NCBI GenBank assembly: GCA_907164885.2
Contig: OU015499.1
Coordinates: forward strand, 165,218,097-165,282,096
Direction of reading: 5' to 3'
DNA from: Dolomedes plantarius
Taxonomy: Eukaryota; Arthropoda; Arachnida; Araneae; Dolomedidae
DNA: 64,000 bases
Shown here: piece after piece, positions 21,551 through 34,238 of the stretch
How positions within the stretch are numbered: the first letter of the stretch is position 1
Layout: each line of letters opens with the position of its first letter
Position numbers and translations under genes: made by a program
The notes under the pieces: generated by a model
The model's database searches: none
What the model saw: the letters and a program-made list of their open reading frames with translations, nothing else
What the model was told of the DNA's origin: nothing

Positions 21551-22810
21551 ACAGATGTGCCAGCTGCACCTACCTTGGCGACAAGTTGGCGACAAAAAAA
21601 TTTTGGCGCCAACTAGTCGCCAAAACAGGTCTACGCGGACATTTTACACTTAAAATAACATATACACAAAATATCAATAACAACCCAAAAATAAAAATAA
21701 ATTCAAAACAAACTTACCAATGGCAATAACTTCCAAAAACATGACACAAATCCACAACAGCTACTTTAAAACATACACGAATATATCTAAAAACGGCTGT
21801 ATTAAACTTCAAAACGTTAACAGAAATGCTCAACAACTTCTCTTAAACATACACAAAAATATCTAAAAACGGCTGTATTAAAATTCAAAACCTAAACAGA
21901 AACGCACAACCGCTACTTTAAAACATACACAAAAATATCTAAAAACAGCTGTATTAAAATTCTAAACCTAAACAGAAATGCTCAACCGCTACTTTAAAAC
22001 ATACGCAAAAATATCTAAAAACGACTGTATGAAAAATAGATATCTAAAAACGGCTGCATAAATACAAAAACTAAAACCTTAAAATTAATGAAAAATTTGT
22101 TAGAGGGGGGGGGGGGGCAGCAACCCCCCCGCTAAAAAGTCAGTATAATATAACTAGTCAGTCCAACTAATAATAACTAATTTAAATAAACATAAAAAAC
22201 ACCTTGATTAAATATATATTTCTTCATTAAACATATTACAGCACAAATTCAAACGACCTATTTCCATTATATCGCCTCTATTTTAGACACTAAAATCCCC
22301 TGATATTTCTAAATTACACTAAATACTGCACAAATAATAAACAAATGAACAAAAATAAATTGAAATATACAACCAGATTATTGTATCCAAGCTGCATCCT
22401 AGCTGAAACTTAGCCGAATTCAAATATAGAACGAAAAATTCAGAAACCATTGCCACAACAAAATATTACTATACTAAAGAACGTAAAAAAACCATTCACG
22501 GCCTATAAATGACGCAAAACACAAGACACAACCGAATCTGGCAACAACAAAATCCTAAAAGCAACAAAAACACAAATTGCCAGCACCAGAGTAAAATCTA
22601 CATCTAATACTATTCAAAATGCGTCATTAATATTTCTCAATAACATGGCCGCCATATTATATCACGTAAAAAAACACACACAACTGCCGTTAAAACTGGG
22701 TTGTCAAAAAATAACAAAATCTCACCAAAATTTCATGGTTGCCACATCAAACATAAAATCGCCAAACATAAAAAAATCGGCATCGAGATGCGTCTAACAC
22801 ATCTGTACCG
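21551..22810. mobile_element. Possible DNA transposon with imperfect TIRs enclosing a tandem array
   Basis: ACAGATGTGCCAGCTGC at 21551 and the complement of the end near 22809 (ACAGATGTGTTAGACGC) form imperfect TIRs. No target duplication is clear and the interior is noncoding, with GGCGACAA/TTGGCGCCAA motifs near the left end. Weakly supported. Confidence 0.3.
21745..22070. repeat. 76-bp tandem repeat, about four copies
   Basis: Units begin with ACATAC at 21771, 21847, 21923 and 21999, exactly 76 bp apart, and include AATATCTAAAAACGGCTGTA. The copies are diverged by a few substitutions. No CRISPR-type spacers: the unit is continuous. Confidence 0.9.
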
Positions 22811-24368
22811 AGAAGGGAAAGAATTTTTTTTTTTGAACTTTCAACATAAATTTGTTACTCTAAAACAAATATATACAAATATATTTATTTTGTTAATATT
22901 TGGGTGTTGCTGACACTGCTAACTTGATCAACAAATACCTCCACAACGAATGAATGTAAAAAAAAAAGATTTTTGTTCAGCATGAAATATCTCTTCATTC
23001 CCCCTTGCCCCACTTATTTTGTTATAAGCAACTTTGATTTATTGGGCCCTAAGTGTGAAGGAAAATGAGAATGCAAAAAAGAAAAACTTTAAATATTTAC
23101 AGTAAAAAAAGTTGTGAATAGAATTTTTTTTAAATAAAACTATAAATGTAGAGCATAGTAATAAGTATGTATGCAAATTTCCATACAAAATACAACTTGT
23201 TAAAAACTTATTTAGATTCAAAGTAGAACTATATGATTTTGCGTTCTCACTTACCCAACTTCACCCTATATGAGTTCTACATTTTACGCTATTTTTTTTG
23301 TGAGTGAATCTAAATTCTAATACAATTTGTATAACTTCTAAACTATTAAATCTGTATATTCAGGCATGGTTTGTTGTTTTCAGCAAATAAGTAGATTAAT
23401 ACTTTTTGATTGATTTTGGCATGCTATTAAAATATACACTCCATGATATCAAGAGATTGCTAAAAATTGCCAATCTGGTAATTTAATTTTTCTCCTAAAT
23501 TAATAAGCATATTATACAAGTCATACATAATGTTTTTAGCAACTTTTCTGGTTATGACTTATGCGAATGATTTTGAACTGTTAATTATCACGGTAAAAGA
23601 TAAAATATATGGGGAAGAGTTCCATATCATGTGCTGTTTAGCTGAAGAGTGTCAAACTCCACAAAGTGGAGTTCTCTAATGAGAAATTTAAGAAAATACC
23701 ATTTCACACTGCTTTAAAACTTTTTACCTGACAATCAATACTTAGTATGAAATGTGAACAATAAGTAGCTAATAAAGAAAAGTAGAATATTTTAAGAAAG
23801 AAATATTGAATACAGAATTTATCAGGAATGAATCATTTAAATGGTCCAAAAAAAGTGTCCAAAATGTATCGATGTAGAAAATGTTGTAGGGAAACAATAT
23901 ATTCAAAATATAAGAATTTTATTTTTTAAAAAAATCTTAAAAACTAGAAAATCAACATGTAAATATTTCAAGAAAAAGATACGTAAAAGTACAAAAATAG
24001 TGAAAAAATAAAGTACATAAAAGTTATAAGTTTGTAGCAAGACAATTTCAACATATTAATATGAATGAAAACATATGAATGAAAAAAAAAGACATTAGTA
24101 TTACTAGTGATTTTTTAGAACCAAAATTTAAAAGTTAAATTTTTGCAAAGTATAAAAATCAATTTCTAAAATTAAGAACAAAATTAATTATATTTTAGGT
24201 GTTAGGAAAGTCAGGTGTTTAGGAAAGGGTACAAAATTAACTAGCGACGAAAGCTTATTCAATTTAAGAAACTATCATTTATGTACATTAAATATTTTAA
24301 AATTAGAATAAAATCCATACACACTGTAAATTTCATGTGAAACTTATAGATAAAACTAGTTAAATATT
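22811..24368. other. AT-rich intergenic sequence
   Basis: No gene, RNA or defined repeat seen. Short open frames here have only low-complexity composition. Confidence 0.5.
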
Positions 24369-24370
24369 TA

Positions 24371-24884
24371 CCATAAAATCTCGACTATAATATGCTCCTG
24401 AGTATAATAAACATGCTTGATTTTACGCGAAATTTTCGAAAAAAATTAAAATTAGAGTACAATTTGCACCCATACGTTTTCAATTTTTCTTTTAAAAATT
24501 TTTTAAATATTATGATAATTTTTCTGCTGCCGTATAGGATCGTCTTGAAGACATTTTGAGGGAAATAAATTAAATAAAATAATAAATTTTTGCACTTGCA
24601 ACAACGGGGAACTATCACTATTTCAAGTTATCTGTTACTAAACGTACGCATGTGCGATACAAACTGTGAGTTTCGTTTGTTTAAAGGGAGCACCTGCTTA
24701 GTAAGCAGGTGGATGAATTACAGAATGGAGATGCGCATGCACCCGTATGTCTTATAGCTGCTGTACATTCGTTTATTCAATGTTTAAAACTAGGTTTATT
24801 TTTGTATTTGAGTATAATATGCACCCTCCTTTTTGCGGACTAAAATGTGAAAAAAAAGTGCATATTATACTCGAGATTTTACGG
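24371..24884. mobile_element. 514-bp MITE, mariner/pogo type
   Basis: The ends are inverted repeats of 25 bp with two mismatches (CCRTAAAATCTCGAST-type), flanked by TA on both sides (24369-24370 and 24885-24886). GCATATTATACTCGAG motifs at both ends resemble pogo/Tigger-derived MITEs. No coding sequence. Confidence 0.8.
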
Positions 24885-24886
24885 TA

Positions 24887-26340
24887 AATTTTTCATGTAA
24901 ATGATGAACTGCCACTAAACTTTGTGAGTGCTTGGTACCATCAGCAGCAATCTGCAGTTTAACCATTGCTTTCTCATATTATTCTTCTATCAGATAAGTT
25001 TTTGTTTATAATTACATTTGAAATATTTTTTTAAAAGTTATTTGTTTCTCTATTTATTCAGTGTTAAAATTTTCCTTGACAAGATTTAGTAAAAAACTTC
25101 ATTCTTAACTTTCATTATAACAAAAATAAAGGTAATAGCATTAAATACCATACTCCTAAATATTTATCATTTTAGGTACATCATTTATTATAATATGCTT
25201 GTTTAAAGTTTTAAATGAATGTATTTCAAAGAGGATGATTAAAAGTAATACTTGACATTTAAAATTGAATTTCTTTTTACAGAAAAATTCAATTATTTAA
25301 CACATCAAAACTCTACACATTAGTATATTATATATAAAAATGTTTAATTTTCTCTACAGCATGTATTCTAAAGATTTCTTTGTTAGAAACATTTCAAGAT
25401 TTACAAAATCTGAATTAAATGATATTTCTGACTGCTTTGATATGGTATTTTAAAAAAATTTAGTGTAAAAATTGTACATGAGTCAGTTTAGAACTAGATT
25501 TAAATTATCTGCTCTCTTACCTGCATATTCTTTATACTGAATAGATATTTTGTATTGGCAAAATTTATAACTACATTCTTGCCGTTCATGTCTGGGATAA
25601 TTTTTTAATATATACAGTTTCGGTTCTTAAGATCAGTATTAGTCGAATTGATGTTTGTTGTGTTAGTATATATATATTTCTAACCAACCCCCTCTTCTAG
25701 GGGTAAAAAATATTCAATGAATAGAAAGTAACTGCATTTACAGTGTCAAAAGTACAGTTTTGAAAATTCTGGTGCTCCATTTACCTCAGTGCTCCAGAAA
25801 TGGGTAGTATAATTATGCTGTGATGGAATATGCATGAAAGGAATTATATTTCTTTATAGGAAAAGTTAAAATGTGCATTTGAGGATTGTATTAAACCATT
25901 TTTGTTAAAGATAAATGTTTCCAAAACGAATATTTAAGGTGTTAATTTTTCATTTTGCATGAGGGAAATTGTCATAAACATTCTGTACAAGTTTCTTTAT
26001 GAAAACTATTTGAAAAAATTTTCTGAATAGAAGTTGATCATTTACCAGAAGATTTTTCTTTCCTCTGCAGTGTTTTTGATAGCTTTGCATTTCATGTTGA
26101 AGTTTCTTACTCACTATCTGTTTCGTTGACAGTTAGTTTTATATAACTTTGTTTTAAACATTTATAGAAATCTGTTTACAAAGAAATTTTTTTTGCAGAT
26201 TTTATGTGACTTCAAAACATTTTAATGTTTCTGATATTTAAATGTTTAAAAAATGAAGAAATTTCTACATTAGCTTAAAATATATGAAGATAATAGAGTA
26301 TAACACTAAATTACTTTGCACTGGAAAATTTGACATTCGA
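24887..26340. other. AT-rich intergenic sequence
   Basis: No gene or repeat structure that I can support. Confidence 0.5.
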
Positions 26341-26599
26341 GTTCTTCTGATTCATGCTTTTGTACAGGGCCAACCTTAGTCATTTTGGGGCCCAGTTGCA
26401 GAAATTTTCGTGGGGTCCTCCAAACTTATAATATACAATAAATGAAAAAACATTTCATGTGAAGTATGAAAGTCAAAAATTATAGAGGTGAACATATTTC
26501 TTTTTCTATGTACATTTATAAGAAAAGAAAACTAAGAAATAACTAGACTACATATATTTTATTTACAGATCAAAATTATTTACAATCAAATTTTGCTAG

Positions 26600-26990
26600 A
26601 TTTTTTATTTGCAAGATGATATATAAATTGACTTAATTTTTATTTTAGTTTCTACATGCTGTATAGACAGTATTGCAAGGCTGTTGAGTCTCTCTTGGGA
26701 TATTGTTGACCTCAAGTATGTTGTAATGGATTTTTATCTAGAGAAGCTTCATTTTCCAATTTTATAGTTATATGAATGGTTAAAAATATCCTTAGAGATA
26801 TATATATATATATTCATTTCAAAAGCCAGTGGTTGTTATTTGTAGCAATTGTAGAATTTTTATAGGGTTCCCTAACTATAGGTTTTAATAATTCTATTTC
26901 TTCTAAGTCTACATCTTTTATAGACATCATTTGGTCATTATTCTGAATCATTTTTATATCTGTCTAAGCAATTTCTAGTATCGATGCATA
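26600..26990 (-). pseudogene. hAT transposase dimerisation-domain relic
   Basis: Minus-strand pieces in changing frames: NDQMMSIKDVDLEEIELL, then SLRIFLTIHITIKLENEA, then KSITTYLRSTISQERLNSLA followed by ILSIQHVE. LRIFLTI...YLRSTxSQERLNxLAILSI is the hAT C-terminal block, related to that at 17441. At least two frameshifts and an in-frame microsatellite. A hAT-like GGGCCAACCTTAG tip near 26370 may be the end of this element; 27000-27550 probably holds its decayed upstream part. Confidence 0.7.
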
Positions 26991-27539
26991 ATTTCGATGT
27001 TTGTTCTGAGGAATTCTCTGGAATAAACTTCTCTAGCCTGTCTAGCTTTGTATGTTATTTGTTAAAAACAATGCACCTCAAACATTTCTTTCCAGTTAAT
27101 TATTGGTTCATCTATATACTCGTAATTGAATAATCTTTTTCATTTTGGTAAACATGCTTCCTGAAATTCTGGTGTATGCATAGTATTTTTAAGGCTGTCT
27201 TATGATTACTCACATTGTTTTAATTCTGTGGTGGGACTGTTGTGAGTTTGGTTTCAAAGACTTCTTAAAATTTTATAAAGAGAACTCCGACTAGTAGCGA
27301 AAATCTGTTGTCTTTATTTAGACATGTTAATCTTCTTAGCAGAAAAATTGTGGTTATTTTGTATCTTTCACATTGCATGTTATCTTGTCGAATCATCTTT
27401 TGGTAAATCAAGTTTCAATAGGTATTTAGCTCCATTAAACCTCTCAACTATTTAAAGGAGTTTTTCAGAAACTTTCAAAATTTGCAGGCCTCTTTTCACA
27501 AGAGATCCTCAAGTACAACATTCATGCTGTTGTAGTGAG

Positions 27540-27962
27540 ATTTAACTCCAAAGTGCCAGTTTTGGTATTTTTCTCCCTTTGATTATTTCGTCTCTTCTGT
27601 ACAGAAGCTATACACTGCAGGTGTGTAAATATGCTTTACCTGCAGAACAGTGAAAATGGGTTATAGACAATTGTTCTTGCTACAAGAATAGGCAATAACT
27701 TTTTATCCTGAAAAACTTTATGACCCAGCCACCACATTTCTTTGTACTCTAAATACGATGATTTATGATTCACCAAAGCTGTTGTTAGAAAATATGTCTG
27801 AAGTACAATATTTGTATAAATGTAGTCAGATTTTACTGTAAAATACCAGTTTTGGCATGTTTCTCCCATCGATTCTTCAGTCTGTTCTGTGTAGAAGCTG
27901 TATACTGCAGGCATGCAAGGTGCTTTATATGCATAGCAGTGAAAATGCGGAGGCAGGGAAAG
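27540..27962. repeat. Direct duplication, about 300-bp offset
   Basis: 27546-27660 and 27846-27960 share CCAGTTTTGG, TTTCTCCC, TCTGTTCTGT-type and CTATACACTGCAGG motifs and AGTGAAAATG in the same order. The 109-residue minus-strand frame here spans the second copy and has no recognisable domain. Confidence 0.65.
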
Positions 27963-28084
27963 CAACCAATTTTTTTAGGTTTTTAGTCAATTTCTATTTT
28001 TAGATTTTTGCGAATATTGTAAATCTCTCACTTCCCACGAAGAATTAATTCACGATTTAGATATGTGGGAATAAATATAATTGA

Positions 28085-28145
28085 CAGGAGGCAGTAGTGG
28101 CTCTGCAGTTTGCAAGGCCCTAGGCAAACATTTTTGAGAGGCGCC
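28085..28145. repeat. hAT-like terminal sequence
   Basis: CAGTAGTGGCTCTGCAG followed by AGGCCCTAGGCAAA and GAGAGGCGCC looks like the tip of a hAT element (CAG(T/G)-GGC start). No partner end found. Confidence 0.4.
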
Positions 28146-28149
28146 TTAA

Positions 28150-31100
28150 ATAATCTTGTGTAAAATGAGATGGGTTTTCAGTTAACACTAAGATCGCCGT
28201 CAAAAACGTATACCTAGAACTGCTGAAGCGGTCATTTTGATCGATGTGATCTACGATGTTTTACTGTTGCTTACTTGCCATTTTTTACTTTTAATATCAT
28301 TTAATACCCTTACTATCAGCATTTCCAATATTATATTTTATAATTATCTCTCTAATAAAAAATGTTTTTCCATGAGGAATAGTGTACATTTTTAAAAGAA
28401 ATTTAGATAAAAAAAAGAATCATGAAGGAAATTAAACACTGTGCAATATAGTCACAAATGTTATTGATTGTACCTCTCTACTTCAAGAACTGGGTAGTTA
28501 TGTTCTAAAAGTTCTAAATGCTCCTTAATCCAAATCCTACACTTCAGATATCTTTTGAATTTGTTATATTCTGGTTAAGTTCAAGAATCTATTATTGTTA
28601 ACTGCCCTGTATCAGTCTATAAATACTTTATACTGCAAAGAGATATATGTAAAAGAATTTTGCTGTACAATTTGTTTTCAAAGTAAGAATAACTCATTTG
28701 TTAGACAATATCTTTTTCATTTCATCACATTTACTCGTAATAAAGACAATGGATGTTTTGCCAGTATCCTCACCTGAACTTAAGTGTACAAAGTAGAGAA
28801 AGATTATTTTTTCATATCTTAGGAAAGGAAAAATAGTTTATGGGAAGTAATTTATAAAAAGAACATAATTATGTTTGTATATGAATTATACAGTTTAAAT
28901 TTCATCATGTACGGAATTTTACATGATTATAAATTATGTTTTTTTAATTAATTACCCCTGAAATAATTTAATTTTTGTCAGTATTACTGTTTTGTATACT
29001 CTTTAATCACTATTTTGTGAAATATGGTATTAAACTTTTGCACTTTCTCTCAGTGCATACATTTATGACTGAATAATAAAATATTTCATACTCTATCATG
29101 AAGAATGATTTATTGCTTTTTAACTCATTGTTTATGAGGAGGATGGTGGGATTTTCTCTAACCAAGATGTGTTATAATAGATAGAGCTTAATCTTCATCT
29201 GATTTCCCATAGTGCTGAAATGCATTCTAGAGTTCTGACCTAAATATTTTCATTCTATGAGGATATCTTGAAATCGTTTTACTTGATACACAAAATGAAA
29301 AATGTTGTGAGATTATCCTGTAAGAACAAAATGGTTTTCAATATTCTCTGAATCACACAATCATTTAATTATCCAGTATAAAGGTAATTAGAGATAATCA
29401 ATGTAATTCGAATTCTTCTTAATTTTTAATTTTAACTCTTAGCATTTCTAGATTTATAGCAAAACTGTTATTATGAACAACAAGTTTGAAGAGTATTTAA
29501 AAGATAATGTCTATTCACATTTTTGGTCACAGTGTATATTTTTATAGGAATAGATCATTTTTATAGTACATTTTTATACAAATGGATCATTTATTTCTAC
29601 TACATTTATGATGTAATAGTCCTTCTTTGTGCGTACTTAGCTCACTTAGTGGGTGTGTGCAAATCAGAATTGGAAAAATATTTACGGTTCTAATCACCCA
29701 ATCTTAACGAATGTGATATAATGCTAGCATTACTCTTTAGTCATAGACTTTGCTAAGGACACTTTGTGCAACATCCACTGTGAATACGTGAAATGCATAA
29801 ATTAGCATTTATAAGAATAAACTTTGATTTCGAAGCTTACATAACCATTGAATGCCTATCCCACAAAATAGAGAATTTTTTAAAAATTAATGCGAGACGA
29901 GAAAGATGTCCCGAAATCAGGACATATAAAATTGCCTCCAAAGTTTTGTAGGAATGCAAAAATCCAAAAACATAATTTTTTAGAAAAATTAAACTATGCT
30001 ATTTAACCTTACTTAAATTTAAACCTCCCAAAATATAATAGGTGTCGGTCTGGAAAAGTCCTTATCAGCCGTGTATTCCTGACGTATATCTCATAGACTA
30101 CAAGAGGTCCACAGATAACTATTTTCAAATGTTTGATTCACATTATGTGAAGAATCGCATAAAAGTACTATTGTACAGTAAATGAACGGAAAGATTTTCG
30201 AAGAATTTATACTATTGTCAATTCTAATGTATTATATACACAACCTACAGATTAAAATATAGAGAGAGCGTGGTGAAAAATATCTGTATCCACCAAACTA
30301 AAACCGAAACAAATATGTCTAAAGAAACCCATAAGCCGTGTATTCTTTGTTAGTTCCTGTAATAATTTTACATATTTTATTTGATTTATAAACTTTTTAA
30401 TTTGTTGCTAACCGAGCCTTTTCATCACATGTTAATCTCTGGAATTTCTCGGAGCATTAAACTTAATAATCAACGATGAAATTATTATGACTTAAGGACA
30501 ACAAAAATGAATATGAAGGGGAACAATATTAATATTGCTTATCCATTATTGATCGGGCCGATAGCAGTAGTTTTGTGGAGATTCCTACAAACCGAAACAT
30601 ATCACATCTCAGCACGTCATTATGATGTTCCAAAGCAAAAGAATAACGATGGCTTAGGAACCTAATGCCTTAATTACAATAGATTTAAAATGCTCAGTAG
30701 TTTAATTAGTCCGGAACATAATTTGTAACATCTTTGTTTATAGTTATATCATTTCTTAGCACAAACATTTATATATTGCTATTGATTTCACGTGAAAAAT
30801 ACGAAAAGAGTGTGCTTGTACAGTGTTAACCTTTTATACGCCGCACTATGATCGAACGATAACACAGACTATTTATTCATAAAATCACATTAAAACTCAA
30901 ACATAAGAACTGTAGGTAAGTTTTTTTTAAAATGTGTATATGATTTATATCATGTTCTAGAAATCGAACATTGACGGGAAACACCTAGTTTTATCACAGG
31001 GTTTTATAAAATATGATTAACGGCATTTGAATTCAAATTTCGATTTCTGTGCACAATTGTTTAGTGGCTGTAAGTAAATTTCTGAACGTTATTCAGAAAC
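28150..31100. other. AT-rich intergenic sequence
   Basis: No gene, RNA or defined repeat seen. Confidence 0.5.
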
Positions 31101-32820
31101 GACGCAGGTTAAGCAAAAAAATAGGTGGTACAAGATAATGTGCATCTGATTGTCTGGAAGATTCAGAGCAATGTGTTTGAAGTCCAGGAAAAGAGTAAAT
31201 TTTCGGTTTCATGCGAAGCAAACACAAAGTTACTTCTCTCCGAAAATTGTGGTATTGTTCTGCTTTTGTACCTTTGTGCAAATGTAAATGCAAAATCCAT
31301 CCAGCAGTGACAGCCACATTTAGAGCATTGTTAAATAGATTCCATTATCATTTTTTGCTTCTGAACATAATGTCAACATGATCCAAGATGTCTATGTCGC
31401 AAATCCACTACTGTCTTTCCAGCGACAAATGTAATATTGACCGTCTCTTCCGTACTAAAAATTTCCTCTTTGCCATTTTGAGGCTTTGTTTGGTGATCTG
31501 AGAGGGTATCTTCCTGTCGGAAATTTCCGAATCGTGCCAGTTGCTTTGAAACCCTTTTCAGACTACTCAGTAGACAGCTTATGTGATGAGAAAGAGTTGT
31601 CAAAGAAAGTTTCATGCTTTTCTGGATTTTCAACACTAGATAGAAGCTCTCACACAACTCTAGATCCAAGAGGATAGAAGATATTTGCTAAATGCAATAG
31701 ATATTTTATTGGTATGAAGTTGTGAAATTTTTCAACGGGAGATAAGGTAACCAACTCAGGAAATATTTTAGAAGTATTCTCAATTCTATCAGTTTTTAGG
31801 ATTTTTTTAAAGCTTGCATTTTTTCCCACCGATGTTGGATGAGGGAACAAAAAGCACCCCTCAAATGTATTTTTTGGTTGAATGGTTTGGCTGCTACGGC
31901 GCGCTGATAAAAGGCCAAAATTTCCTATTTTATGGAAAATCCAGTTTTCTTTTTTTTCGCTTGTAATTCTAAAACTATGTTTGAAATTCCAAAAAGTCAA
32001 GGATTCTGCTAAAACTACATTAAATTCCCTAAAAATGGCACACCTTAATCACTTATTGTGGCTAAACCGTATAGCCGCTAGAGTGCGTTGAAATTTTATA
32101 TCATTACTCGAAACTGCTAATTGAAGAAAGAGCCCTGCACCCAAAATTCAGTAGAGACCTATATTTTCACAGTTTACTTATTAAAAACTATTTATTTGGT
32201 CTCTATAATTCATAATTAATGTAATTAATGAATAATTATATATCCATTTAATTAATACTTATTAATTATATCAACTTTTTGTCCAAAGTATGTTTGGGTA
32301 TTCAGAAACAAAATACTTATATAAAAAGTTTCACATGAACAATTTATTATAAATTTTCATATTAATTATCATCATTAATATAGATATGTAAATAAAAAAA
32401 AGATGGACAGCTACAGTCAGCGACGATTAGCATTTGCAGGTCTTGATTGCTCGTCTGTAATATGATTGGGAAAGACGACATTATTAACAATGATACTATA
32501 GAATGAATAGTTACATTTTTTTAGTCTGAATGCAGTGAATGCAATATTGTATACCTCATTCATCTGCAACCACTGCTTGGGTTATAGGCTCACTAATGCG
32601 CTGTGAAGGCCTAGGGGTAGGCTCTTCATCTGAAAAATGAAAGGAAGTATGATGGTGTTAGTGATAGTTTTTTGAGTTACAAGCGGAAAACTAACAAGAA
32701 AACTGGATTTTCCACAAAGTAGGAAAGTTAGAAAAAAGCCGAAAATACGATTTCCCCCCAAGACATTATTTATTTTATTAACGTAACCTCGATGTCAAAA
32801 AATCAATCCATACTTTCGTT
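31101..32820. other. Intergenic sequence with an inverted repeat pair
   Basis: About 60 bp near 31910-31970 (TGGAAAATCCAGTTTTCTT, then CGCTTGTAA) recurs inverted near 32670-32735. Open frames on both strands overlap each other and none shows a domain. Confidence 0.5.
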
Positions 32821-32823
32821 CTA

Positions 32824-33991
32824 TGAGGGCCAGTCAAAAAGTTAGTTGCACTCGTTGGTAAAAACAAAACCGGGTTGAAGTTATAGAACAAAGTTTTACT
32901 AACATAAAAGTATAATACATAATCTATTTCTCGACATAATCACCTTTTTTTAACATTTTTTGAGGCGTGGAACCAGTTTTTCCACGCCATCTACGAAGAA
33001 TTGCAGTTCAATGTAAGATAACCATTGTTGGGTCGAAACTTTTACCCCCTCATTCGAGTGATATCGTCGCGTAGCAAGTTCTTGTTTCATGGGACCGAAG
33101 ACGTCCAAGTCACATGGTGCAAGATTCCACATTTCCCACTTAATTTTTAAAAAAAAACGCTCATTAGGGTCGTCGCATGCGGTCTCGCATTGTCATGCAA
33201 GAACCTTTTGAAAGTTTATCTGGCCGTCAACCTTTAAGAGACTTTCGCAACCACTAGAGGGTTTCACAATGTAGACGCTGCATTGATTGTGGCACCCTCC
33301 GTCAAGAATTCGGTATGCACTACACTTTATCGAAAAAGAGCGCCAGCATCACCTTCCCTGCGGATGGAATTATTCGGCAATTCTTTCGAGAAAGATACGC
33401 TGCATTTCAGGAACGAAATGATGAACCCGAGTCTCGTCACCGGTGCCGATTTAGTCCCAAAAAACATTTCCTTCCTGTTGATAACGTTCGAAAAATTCTG
33501 GAGCACTTTCAAATCGTTGCACTATGTTGGTCAGTCAATAGACGAGACAGTCTCGTCTACTGTAGCACGTCTGTTTTGAAGAATGAGTTCATTCCCGCGT
33601 GCAACGTTCTCATCTATCGTCCAAGTTGAAGAAACTTAGCCTCGATATCTGTACGGCCATTCCCCAGTGAGAGATACCACTTGGCGATAGCAAGGCGCGA
33701 ATTTGCGTTATCACCCTACACTTCGTGCAACTGCCAATAAATGTCAGTGCAGTCACAACCTTTTTGCACACAGGAAGCGGATTAATGCATGCATTTCAAA
33801 TTTGGATGCCACTGGCAGCTGCCAAAGCATATTCACGACTGTCTAGCAAGAGAAGTAAAACTGCCACGTCGAGGCCGATACTGCACCTGCCGCAGCACTT
33901 GATGCTCTGTGTTGCCACAAAGTTCTAACAAAATGTCTCTTTTACCGAGATTTTTACGGAGGTTTGCAACTAACTTATTGACTGACCCTCG
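32824..33991 (-). mobile_element. Mariner element, degenerate
   Basis: Inverted repeats of 27 bp with three mismatches (YGAGGGYCAGTCAAWAAGTT-type) at 32824-32850 and 33965-33991, flanked by TA (32822-32823 and 33992-33993). Total 1168 bp, close to the 1.3 kb of full mariner elements. A minus-strand transposase relic fills it. Confidence 0.85.
32950..33900 (-). pseudogene. Mariner (DD34D-type) transposase relic
   Basis: From high to low coordinates: ALIRFLCAKR (N-terminal HTH), DENVARGNELILQNRRATVDE, the TEFLTEGATINA block, the second catalytic motif LHDNARPHA, and the third motif APCDLDVFGPMK, ending GVEKLVPRLKKC. LHDNARPH and (S)PxDxxxFGPxK are diagnostic of mariner transposases. Many stops and frameshifts separate the blocks, so it is inactive. 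Confidence 0.85.
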
Positions 33992-34101
33992 TACTTAATA
34001 ATTTTTATAGAGCAATACGAATAAGATTGTATTTTTCACAGAATTTTGATGTTCAATTCATGGAACATTAGCGTGTAAAATATTTATATATCAAATTAAA
34101 T

Positions 34102-34122
34102 TTCTTTCTTCTGTCTTTTCAG
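34102..34122 (+). promoter_or_regulatory. Likely splice acceptor before the zinc-finger exon
   Basis: A pyrimidine tract TTTCTTTCTTCTGTCTTTTCAG ends at 34122, 117 bp before the first usable ATG (34239). The zinc-finger coding exon therefore probably begins at 34123, with earlier noncoding exon(s) upstream. Confidence 0.5.
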
Positions 34123-34238
34123 GTGCTCGGTACAGATTGTAAGATGCAATACTAGAATGTATCTAGTGTCCACAAATTTAGAAGTTTAAGGTATTGCTGG
34201 CAGTTAGTTTTTTGATCATCGTGTTCTGATACGCAGGC

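Noticed and set aside
21745..22070. CRISPR-like regular repeat
   Set aside because: The 76-bp units are contiguous and lack unique spacers; the genome is eukaryotic.
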